This document shows positions 48,678-58,100 of a stretch of 64,000 nt of DNA, one piece after another (positions within the stretch are counted from its first letter, which is position 1; every line of letters begins with the position of its first letter). The stretch is taken from contig CM046443.1 in assembly GCA_025506515.1 (NCBI GenBank), positions 88,196,485 through 88,260,484 on the forward strand. Reading direction: 5' to 3'. The position numbers and the translations under genes are program-made. Origin of the DNA: Flaveria trinervia. Taxonomy: Eukaryota; Streptophyta; Magnoliopsida; Asterales; Asteraceae. The notes beneath the pieces were generated by a model that was not told the DNA's origin, made no database searches, and saw only the letters and a program-made list of their open reading frames with translations.

Positions 48678-49256
48678 GAGGACATGCGACTGAAGTATTA
48701 GTTGCATAAGTGCTCATCCGCATTAATCCCATTCGCATGAGATTCATCCGCATTGTCCATTCGCACGACTGGGCGTTCATTCGCATGAGTGTCCATCTGC
48801 ATTGATTCATTCGCATGATGTTCAGTCGCATGGAGGTCATGCGACTGAAGGTGTCCATACGCCCGAATAGGGCTGTTGCACCTGTGGAAAGCGTACATTG
48901 ACTTCTGACTTTCGGGAGAAAGGGCAGATGTAAGTTTTGACGTAAAGGTTCCTGTAAGAGCATGTAAAATGACTGTTGCGACCTTAGAGAGCATGTTGGG
49001 CATGATGATGATGATGTTGCATGTTTATGCTTGTTATGTATGTATGATGTGCCCTGTATGATGATGATGAATGTGTATGATATGTTCCTTATGATGATGT
49101 ATGTTTATCTTTCTTATGGCTTTACGCGTCATGTTAACAAATGAATGAAGTATTATGTAACGTAAAGTGAAAGATAATGAAAGAGGAACACGAAGTAAGG
49201 ACGTATGCATTATTGAATGATGAACGAACGAAGGAAAGGCTTGCAAGAACATACAT

Positions 49257-49667
49257 GAGGTGAGCAACCCTGTTGTTGCAACAGACTCGGATAGTGTGGA
49301 ATCATTGAGATTGCTACGAGGTGAGCAACCCTGTTGTTGCAACAGACGCGGATATTGTATAGTCGTTGGGATTGCCATGAGGTGAGAAACTCGATGGTTG
49401 CAAGAGACTCGGATGGCGTGCCATCAATGAGAATGGCAATGAGGTGAGCAACTCGATGGTTGCAAGAGACTCAGATGGCGTGCCATCAATGAGAATGGCA
49501 ATGAGGTGAGCAACTAGATGGTTGCAAGAGACTCGGATGGCGTGCCATCAATGAGAATGCCAATGAGGTGAGCAACTTGATGGTTGGAACAGACTTGTAT
49601 AGCGTGCAATCGTTGGGATTGCAAATGAGGTGAGCGACCCTGTTGACGCAACAGAGTCGGGAGGACG
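49257..49667 (+). repeat. Tandem array, seven units of 61-62 bp
   Basis: Units begin GAGGTGAGCAAC at 49257, 49318, 49379, 49441, 49503, 49565 and 49627; the last is partial. Each contains a TGTTGTTGCAACAGACTCGG or GATGGTTGCAAGAGACTCGG form. Units 4-6 are most alike, pointing to recent local duplication. The array lies in the U3-side part of the solo LTR, and the 1472-3205 relative lacks it. Confidence 0.92.
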
Positions 49668-50160
49668 ACGTATAGAATGAATGAAAGTTAACGAATGTAA
49701 TAGAAGATAATAATTATATTATCAACGTGTATGTATATTGCATGGTCACGAACGAATGTAAAGTATAGTATGATTTTGAAGGAAAGAAAAGAATGGTTTC
49801 ACGAAAGTAAAGTATGTTTATTTATAAAACTAGAACTCACTCAGCAACGCTGACTTTTTTTATGTTTTCCAGTTGGCAGGTAGTAATTGCTGAGGATGGC
49901 ATTGCGAGACTACTCAGCTCTTTTAGGATGGCATCCAATTATAATGCTCTTGTGATGTGATGCAAACATGTATTTTGTAACCGGATAATGATGTATTATT
50001 TGGCAAAAGTGTTTATAATGACATGTGATGTCTTTTTGAATGTTTCCGCTGCAATATTTTCTTAAGACAAATGTATTTAAATGTTTTATGCGCAATGAAT
50101 GACCAACTGTAAGCGTCCCGGAGGCGGGGCCTTACAAAAATACTTGGCTAGTAAACAAGT

Positions 50161-50505
50161 TGTAAACTTTCTGGATTCAAATATTGGTATCAATGACAAA
50201 CAAAAAGAGATGATTAACTGCAATATCTCAAATACAATGAACGAAGTACAAACAATCAAGAGAAAGACTAATACAACTTCAAATATGAAAACTAACAATC
50301 AGACTAACTAGACAAGCAACGATGAGTTGCTTGTCATCACTGATTGAAAAGAAGATCAATGAAGATGATAGAACTCTTGATCAAGAATGAAAGGAAGCCC
50401 TAGATAATATTTCGTTTAAACACAAGAAAGGAGAAAGCGATGAATATAAAGGATCAACACTTCAGGGAATATCAGTAGCAACCCTTCCATTATAAGAATA
50501 TCAGC
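50161..50505 (-). mobile_element. Truncated 3' LTR of copia A
   Basis: It starts TGTAAACTTTCTGG and is collinear with 56025-56390 of the 5' LTR. It then stops at ...AATATCAGCA, where the 5' LTR continues for another stretch to ...TTTAACA. This is the left side of the deletion. Confidence 0.85.
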
Positions 50506-50509
50506 AAAG

Positions 50510-51924
50510 GAGGTGTATAGGCACATGAAGTCTCATGAAGGATACTATTAGATTTTAGAAAAGAATCAAGTTGACTATTAACAAACTCGATACCATTATC
50601 GGTTCTTAAACACTTTATATCAAAGCCAAACTGATTTTTAAAAAGTTTCACAAAACATTGAATATTATAAAAAGCTTCATCTTTTGATTTTAATAAGTAA
50701 ACCTAGACAACTCTAGAGTAATCATCCACAATAGTTAAAAAGTATCGGTGCCCTTGCCTACTGGTAACTTTAAAAGGTCCCCATAAGTCAAGATGAACCA
50801 GTTCACCAACTTGAAGGGATTTGTGTTCACTATTAAAAAATGGTTTTCTAGTTTGTTTAGCTCTTTGACATACTTCACAAGACATATTGGAGTCAATTTC
50901 CTTATTTGAAGATCATGACTCAAAGATTTTAATACTTTAAAAGAAGGATGAACCATTCTAGAGTGCCACAAGTTTACATCAGATTGATCAGGTTTAATAC
51001 TGTTTCTACACACAAAGTCATAAGACTTAGGATGTCCAAAGTAATACAGGCCATTCACCTGTTTACCAGTCAGAAGAACCTTCATCCGGGCGAAATCCTG
51101 AATCCAACGGTTAAACTCATCAAACCAACACCCAAGCTTATTATCTCTAGCAAGTTTGTACACAGATAGGAGATTGACACTATATTCAGGGACAACCAAC
51201 ACATCCACAAGAATTACATTGGTAGAAAGTTTAAGTTTACCTATTGATTTTATGACAGCTTTAGTTCCATTTGGATGACCAACAGTCATATTGTAGTTAT
51301 ACACATCAATTAAGTCAAACATAGACACCTTAGATAAAACCATGTGCTGGTTTGCCCCAGAGTCAATAATCCATCCTCTATTATGAGTGGAGTCAGACTT
51401 AGAAACACCACAGAAAAAATCACAGTTACCATCGAAGATAGTACCTGCCATATTGAGGTGCCTTGATCTCCAACAGTATTATTACCAAGTTTGGCATATT
51501 GATCAATATTATTACCAATATGCTGGATACCCAATTATTACCTCTACAGTATTATTTCCTAAGCTTTTTCCTTTGTAATTCGCTGGATACCCAATTATTT
51601 CAAAACATTTTTCTATTATGTGACTATTTTTATTACAGTTGGAGCATTTTACAGAGGAACCTTTAGGAAAACCTTTTTTTATGTTACCAGTTTTAGCAAC
51701 AAACGCAACGGTTGAGATGGGTTTGAAGAGGATACCTCTCTATGAGACTCCTCACTGGATATAAGAGCAAAAGCATTTTTAACAGACGGCAAAGGTTCTT
51801 TGGACAAAATAGCAGATCTCAAAGGGGGATATTTTCATCAAGACCCATCAAAAATTGCATCAATCTTAGATTTTGATTATATTTAGAAACTTTTTCAGCA
51901 GCAACACAAATACATATAGGTAAG
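50510..51924 (-). pseudogene. Copia A zinc knuckle, protease and partial integrase
   Basis: On the minus strand: zinc knuckle CSNCNKNSHIIEKC (about 51604-51652), protease WIIDSGANQHM (about 51345-51380), GAG-pre-integrase (DVNLWHSRMVHPSFKVLKSL, about 50950-51000), integrase zinc motif CEVCQRAKQ (50860-50885), first catalytic block LVHLDLWGPFK, and second catalytic block TDNGIEF (about 50585-50605). The sequence ends at TSCAYTP, before the third catalytic residue (glutamate), where the deletion joins it to the LTR. Frame changes occur near 50885 and 51450. It cannot integrate DNA. Confidence 0.9.
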
Positions 51925-52807
51925 TGTGACATCCGTCCCTTTTCTTGTCCGTCAATTAACCTGAAACTCCTTATTATGCAATTGATGCGTTAAGTTACTT
52001 CATGAATACAATCCATTTATTATTTTGTTAAATTTGATCATGGTTTTGTCATGTTAAATTCAAAAATTATAATATATATATGTATATATATATATATATA
52101 TGCAAAAACCTGATTATTTGGGTTTGGGACGCCATGAACTTTGACGTAATAGTATCTATTCACATCACATCACAGTTCGTTTGCCGAGTTCTACCATATT
52201 GGTTTGTTAATGTTACGTCAAAATATATTGATTTAAATAGAAATATTTAGTTGAGGGTCTAAAATAAATATTTGGTAAACTATAAGGTATTAATTTCTAA
52301 ATAGTGTAGGGACCAATCTGCAAATAACAAAAGCGAATATATATAATTCCTATGTTACGGCCGAGAACCTAGCTACCCCTTGCCATCGACGCCACCAAGC
52401 ACCGCCGTGAGTCCGTGACCCCTTCCTCCGGTCACATCGACATCATCATCGCACCCACTCTACACATAGTCTAATCGCAGGTAAACATTCTCGTTCTCCT
52501 TTTCGTTTCTTTTTTTTTTGTTCCGCTCGGTCGCGATATGTTAATCGATTGGGCATCGGATCACCATTTCGCAAGACGGTGCGTGTTCGGGGATCAGTAG
52601 CGATGTGTGTGGGTTCTTGTTGAGTGATCGTGCGTATGTACGTATGTATAATGTGTGTGTGTTTGGTGTGCCTTCGAGGACAGCAGCAGTGCTGTGTGCT
52701 TGGGTGCATGATTATAGTGTGTGGATAATTATTTGTGTGTATATGTATGAGTACATACATATAGATATATAGTGTGGGTGATGTGTATTTAGACGTGTGT
52801 GTGTATG

Positions 52808-52812
52808 AATAT

Positions 52813-52890
<78 letters not shown>

Positions 52891-52892
52891 TT
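52808..52892. repeat. TA microsatellite
   Basis: A near-continuous (TA)n tract with two AATAT breaks. The 171-codon minus-strand frame across it, rich in Ile and Tyr, is a repeat product. Confidence 0.92.
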
Positions 52893-53198
52893 ACATATGT
52901 ATATGGATTTGTGTGTGTGCGTTATATGTACACCTGTATGTGAGTATGTCAAATGAAACATAAAATAAGCGTTAGTTGGATTCTCGGGTCCTCTAAGGTT
53001 ATTAATTGAGGGATTGGAATCAAAAGATAATGTTTATATTTTAGACGGGTTGCTGTCAGAAATTTGGGTTATTTTGTATGGGTGGTAACTTGGTCATACC
53101 AAGTCCAAAATGAACGAAATTGAATTCTAAAACTAAGTTCAAAGGGTCTACTTTTCAACCCAATTCGTCATGTCAAAAACCATGAAGCTTTGAGCACC

Positions 53199-53375
53199 CA
53201 AACAGTTGATACAAAAAGATTGGTTTAAAACTGAATTTCTAGCAGATTGTTTGGTCCCAAACAGTTGATACAAAAAGATTGGTTTAAAACTAAATTTCTA
53301 GCAGATTGTTTGGTCCCAAACAGTTGATACAAAAAGATTGGTTTAAAACTGAATTTCTAGCAGATTGTTTGGTCC
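53199..53375. repeat. Three tandem 59-bp units
   Basis: Units starting CAAACAGTTGATACAAAAAG at 53199, 53258 and 53317 are nearly identical (one G/A difference in the middle unit), so the expansion is recent. Confidence 0.95.
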
Positions 53376-54795
53376 GACTTTAGAAACATATATCTCTCTT
53401 AATTTCTTTTGAAATGATCATATTTTAACCTGAAAACAAATTCTATATGTTATCTTTAAAATCCAATTGGTATCGCGTCATTTCGTTATCGTTTCGACCT
53501 CCAAACCGATTTTACAAAATGTGTGCAAAGAGTGAGGTATGCTAAATACTTTTTAAATTACTAAATTGAGGATAGTTATTTAAACAACTAAATTAAGCTA
53601 AAGTTTGAAATAAATATTAATAAATACATATACGAGATGATAATGTGTTATCGTGTTGAATACAAGTGTCTTGTGGAGCAATGTAATTTTAAATATATAA
53701 ATATATATGTACACAATAGTGGTGTGTATATTATATATTAAGTTTATGCATATATATGTACTCGTGTTTAATAATGGGACTAATCAAATTATTTAGGTGA
53801 ATATATATAATGTGAGTTGCGCGTCAAACTCGAATCGACCCGAGATGGAAACATAAATATTATAACGTTTATTGAACGTGTTATAAGTTCAATTATCTTA
53901 TATTATAGGTGCTTGATTGTTGGTTCGCATGCATTATTTGAAGTCTATCATTTTCTTTTGTTATTGCTCGTACCCAATCAAGTTGAGTTTCGCAGCCCCG
54001 TTTTCATATTAAACAATTATAAATTAGGGGGAAAAGTATGCTCATCCTTTTTATGCTGTGAACTTATTCAATTCTTTTAGGACTGTTGTGTTTACTATTT
54101 GTAAGTATTTATCTAGTGCATGCATGAGTTGTCTTTGTGGTTTTGTATTCACAACTATTTAACTCCGGTGTTGGAGCCGACAGGCAAATATTGATAGTAC
54201 TATTGGGTTGACACCCCCACCCTTGTTTGTTAGCATACTAGTTGGGACTGATAGTGGCCAGGGACGGGCCCTAGGGTGAATATGTTCTGACAAATTCTTT
54301 GTGTACGCTGTAGGTTTAGTTGTGATGCTCATGATTACATGTGATATTACTTGTTTATAACTGTATGCACTCATGTCCTACTAAACTATTACACAACATC
54401 AAGTTTTGTTTATTATTTAAACCTGTGAACTCACTAACATTATGTTGACCATTTTGAGCATATCTTTTCAGGTAATAATCATTGAGGATTGCTAGGGAAG
54501 CTAGCCTTAGCATTGACCTTAGTCTTACATTATCTTAAACTTGGATGCATTTGACATTTACTTGTTATTCATATTTTGGTTACTTGTTCCTGGGTTGTGG
54601 AATTTTTACTATCTTGTTTTGTATGACTATGTTTGTCGTGGAACTGACTAACCATGACACAAGTCTCCATTTGTGTCCGGTGATGTCATGACACGTTGAA
54701 TTTCATTATTTAATACATCTCTATTAATTATCAATGTGTTATGATGATCCCGTCCGTTACATCCTCGTGTTTTCGCTATAAGCGGGGGTGTGACA

Positions 54796-55298
54796 GTAAG
54801 TCAGTTAAGATATCCAGTTGTCTCCACATAGAAGACAACTTGTGATAATATTCAAAAATTGAGTTACCATTTTGTCTTAGACAGTTAATTGTTGATGCAA
54901 ATTGAAAATAACAGACCCATCTACTTTTGAGTATGTTTTTTTTTTAATTCTGACCAGACATTAGATGCACGTTTAGAAAACACTTGACCAACAAACAGTT
55001 CCTCAGAAATGGAATTGAGTATCCAAGATAGAACTACAGAGTTGCACCTTTCCCATTGTCTACCAAGGACTTCGTTAGTGGTAGACTTAACACACGAGCC
55101 ATCAACAAAACCAAATTTATTTTTAACATTAAGAGCAAGTTCCATAGCATTATCCCAAACATCATAGTTTTCCGTACCTTTAAGTTTTATGGACACAATA
55201 GTCAGAGATCCTGTATCGCTAGCATGTAAGTATAGAGGATCACCAAAATCAATACTACTAATCAAGGTAGGAGTCGGAGCAGGGTTAACAACAACCAT
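54796..55298 (-). pseudogene. Copia A gag, N-terminal part
   Basis: From MVVVNPAPTP (near 55298) the frame holds DPLYLHASDTGSLTIVSIKL, KGTENYDVWDNAMELALNVK and NKFGFVDGSC. These are the hallmarks of the Retrotran_gag_3 and following capsid domain of plant copia elements. It stays open to 54921, then shifts in a T run at 54935-54945 and meets the solo LTR at 54795. The zinc knuckle lies on the other side of that insertion. An upstream in-frame ATG (55358) adds a hydrophobic leader and is less likely the true start. Confidence 0.87.
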
Positions 55299-56010
55299 GA
55301 CAAAGAGAAAACAGAACACAAGCACGCAACAAAAGAGCAAACAAGAATCAAGGATCACACACGCACATAACCTGCGAAACTCCTTCAGGAACCAGATACC
55401 CAGTCAATTGATTGACCGGCCAAGTATGAAAAGGAGAAGCGGGGTAATAATGACAATAACACCCCAAGCACTCAATGCATGAAAAGTCAAGAACTCATAT
55501 AACAATGCAATAGTACTGGTCCATCTAGCCCGGTCCAAATATGCCTAAACAAAGAAATCAAGACAATAATGACAATGAGAGAAAGGGAGAGAAGATCCTT
55601 ACAGTTGGTCCAATAGTATGAGTTTTACCAGAATACGAAGCACGGGAGATGATACCTAAGATACACAGCGGAATTCGAATTTTGATTTGCGAGAGACCAA
55701 CAGGCACATCATCAACAGAATAGCCTTCACTTAGGGCTATTCAACCTTGAGCGAGCACACAGGGCTATCAATGAGCAACTTACACAGCCTATCACACGAG
55801 ATATTCCTTTTTTTAGAGATGAAGAGTCACACAACCAGGGGTAAGCTAACCCTAGAACGATGAACTTACACAACCATTCACACGAGAGACTCTCCCAACA
55901 CAGGAGAAGAATCGATGTGATGAATAAGCACCAATAAAGAGAACCCAGCCCAGAAACCCTAGATGATCAATTTCTCAAAAAATGGATCAACAGAAATAAT
56001 CGAGAGCACA

Positions 56011-56024
56011 TGGCTCTGATACCA
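56011..56024 (-). other. Primer binding site of copia A
   Basis: The minus strand reads TGGTATCAGAGCCA directly next to the 5' LTR boundary at 56025. Confidence 0.92.
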
Positions 56025-56496
56025 TGTAATCTTTCTGGATTCAAATATTGGTATCAATGACAAACAAAAAGAGATGATTAACTGCAATCTCTCAAATACA
56101 ATGAACGAAGTACAAACAATCAAGCGAAATACTAATACAACTTCAAATAATATGAAAACTAACAATCAGACTAACTAGACAAGCAACGATGAGTTGCTTG
56201 TCATCACTGATTGAAAAGAAGATTAATGAAGAAGATGATAGAACTCTTGATCAAGAATGAAAGGAAACCCTAGATAATATTTCGTTTAAATACAAGAAAG
56301 GAGAAAGCGATGAATATAAACGATCAACACTTTAGGGAATATCAGTAGCAACCCTTCCACTATAAGAATATCAGCAGCAACCCTTCCACAATAAGACTTT
56401 ACAAAAAATACCCTCGAACAATAACAAACCTCACAAAAACAAGAAAAGAAAAAATTTAGGATTGAATTGAAAGAAAACATAATATAAAATTTAACA
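56025..56496 (-). mobile_element. 5' LTR of copia A
   Basis: It is about 472 bp. On the minus strand it starts TGTTAAATTTTATATT and ends ...AGATTACA. It contains a 30-bp near-repeat around AATATCAGYAGCAACCCTTC (56337-56390). Confidence 0.88.
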
Positions 56497-56567
56497 CAAG
56501 TAAACCAGAAAATACATCGTGTGATATAGTAACCTAGTTCATCAAGTACTCGAAAGACATGAGCGCC

Positions 56568-56741
56568 AAAGGTGGAGCTTACTGGGGGGGGGGGGGGGGG
56601 GGTTGATCCCCTGTTTTCCGTGCTGTAGTGGAAATTGATATATATTTCGGCTGAGAAGTTTATACGTGTTTAAGCCGGCCACCTCTAATTTGGGTCTCGT
56701 GACTTTCAGCCCCTCATAGATTTTCTCAAATTCCGCTAGTG
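56568..56741. mobile_element. Small MULE-like element with a 19-G run
   Basis: Flanking 9-mers ATGAGCGCC (56559-56567) and ATGAGTGCC (56742-56750) match at 8 of 9 positions, as for a Mutator-type TSD. The ends AAAGGTGGAGC and (reversed) CACTAGCGGAATTTG are weakly inverted. The element is 174 bp and contains 19 consecutive G at 56584-56602. Superfamily assignment rests on TSD length only. Confidence 0.5.
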
Positions 56742-56750
56742 ATGAGTGCC

Positions 56751-58020
56751 TAAAACAAATTATATTATTATTAAAAATTGTATGAGTAGACTTCTATAAA
56801 TGGTAATATATTGATATATAAGTGAAAAATGTTATATTTGATAAGTGGAAAAAATACATCTGATTAGCAACCTAACCATGTAATGTAAGATAGTTGTCAT
56901 CATAATACGACATCATTAACGAGTTTTTTGAATTTAATTGCTAATATGCATGATTAAATAAGTGAAGAAAAGAAAAACATAAAGCAGTTAATGAAAAAAA
57001 TTGAATGAAGAATTGATAAACACATAGCCTTTTATATGTACAGTAAGTTTTGACAGAAGTTTTTGTTGTGTTGAATAATTAGCACCAACCATTTAAGGGA
57101 TATTCATAATCTAAATATTGAAAGATAATAAATTCAAGTTTTACTTTGACTAAAATGCGTAATGTTGAACCAGTGGGTTTTTTAGTAATGAGTTTCCTCA
57201 TAAAAGGGTTGGGGGTGTGTCCTAGTTGAACAACTGATATATAAGTGAACCCGACTAAAATAATATTTATCTTTTAAAATAGGATCACAAATTTATTGTT
57301 AATTAAAATATATAACACGAATAACAATAAATGTTACATCGTGTCAAATGATTAACATACATAACAAAGAATCTTACGTCGTATCAAAAATGTCAAACAC
57401 GGCAAGGACTCTTTCGTCGTGTATAATAATTGTCAAAGGTAATGTGGAATTTAATGTCGTGTCAATAATTGCACACAAAACGAGGTACGATATACGGTGT
57501 TATGAGATATAATTAGATAACATGCCCTATACAAGTTGTGTAGTTGATAAGACATATGATTCTTATCATGTTATACAAATTGTTTTAATACACGAATTGA
57601 CTATATTTCAGGATTCACAACTGTGCCGTTTAGAGTAAGTGTACAATCTGTATAACCCTATACGAGTTATATTACTAGTGTCCGACAAAAAATGATGGTC
57701 TAACAATATAAGCCCCCATTTTAATAAGCCAAGTTGATAAGAAAGGAGAAATAATGATCATAATATCACGCAATATATGATTTACTAAAACGATCGATGA
57801 CATCAACTTGCAACTACAAAGTGCTCAATGCCCTTTAATAATGAAACTTATATATATATATATATTTTATGTGTTGCATTATGCATTTCATTCCTACAGT
57901 ACCTAAGGTAATATTGGAACCAGTTGGGAACCTAAATAAAGGTGTCAATAAAATCTTTAAAGTGCAAAAGCATGGGCCAATACGTCATCCCACATGTAAA
58001 CTTCCCAAAGTGCCAACCCT
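56751..58020. other. Upstream region of the dioxygenase gene
   Basis: No gene is supported. Between about 57330 and 57490 the word TCGTGTCAA and close variants (TCGTATCAA, TCGTGTATAA) recur four or five times. A short (TA)n tract lies at 57851-57866. Confidence 0.45.
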
Positions 58021-58028
58021 TGTTGTTC

Positions 58029-58036
58029 TATAAATA
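58029..58036 (+). promoter_or_regulatory. TATA box of the dioxygenase gene
   Basis: TATAAATA lies 72 bp before the ATG, leaving room for a start site near 58060 and a leader of about 40 bases. An ATG at 58057 opens a 13-codon upstream frame ending at 58098, just before the main ATG. It matters only if transcription starts before it. Confidence 0.6.
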
Positions 58037-58100
58037 CTTGCATTGTAGAAACCAAAATGCATGTGCAAACATACTTCTTACCTCTAAACTTCTACTAATC

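Larger units (their letters stand above)
46840..50136 (+). mobile_element. Solo gypsy LTR with another solo LTR inside
   Basis: It starts TGTAACACCCGG and ends ...GGGGCCTTACA, with a perfect TSD AAAAT (46835-46839 and 50137-50141). It belongs to the same family as the LTRs at 1472-3205 and 27984. After removal of the nested insertion (47007-48677) it is about 1.62 kb. It contains CGCATGANTG-type words (46950-47000 and 48680-48850) and a 61-62-bp tandem array (49257-49667). No internal coding region is present. Confidence 0.93.
51925..54795 (+). mobile_element. Solo gypsy LTR inside copia A
   Basis: It starts TGTGACATCCGTCCC and ends ...AGCGGGGGTGTGACA, with a perfect TSD GTAAG (51920-51924 and 54796-54800). 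The ends and several inner blocks (GGTTGACACCCCCACCCTTG, CATATCTTTTCAGGT, TCCCGTC...TTACATCC) match the LTRs of the full gypsy element at 7352-20148, so it is a cousin of that family. It holds a TA microsatellite (52808-52892) and a 3 x 59-bp array (53199-53375). Confidence 0.93.
50161..56496 (-). mobile_element. Copia element A, internally deleted, with nested solo LTR
   Basis: The outer flanks carry a perfect TSD, CAAGT (50156-50160 and 56497-56501). The 5' LTR is 56025-56496 and its primer site is 56011-56024. Gag and protease-integrase follow to the left. The 3' LTR at 50161-50505 lacks its first 120 bp or so, and integrase runs directly into it at about 50506-50516. So the end of integrase, all of reverse transcriptase and RNase H, the polypurine tract and the LTR start were lost in one deletion. 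A solo LTR (51925-54795) splits gag. Confidence 0.92.

Noticed and set aside
49257..49667. Regular repeats considered as a CRISPR-like array
   Set aside because: The whole 61-62-bp unit is conserved with no unique spacers, and it lies inside a plant LTR.
52446..52961. 171-codon minus-strand frame
   Set aside because: Its core is an Ile/Tyr run translated from the (TA)n tract and the rest is simple-sequence DNA of a solo LTR.
57942..58100. Upstream extension of the dioxygenase frame (earlier in-frame ATG)
   Set aside because: The extension covers the TATA box and leader; the family-type N-terminus starts at 58101.
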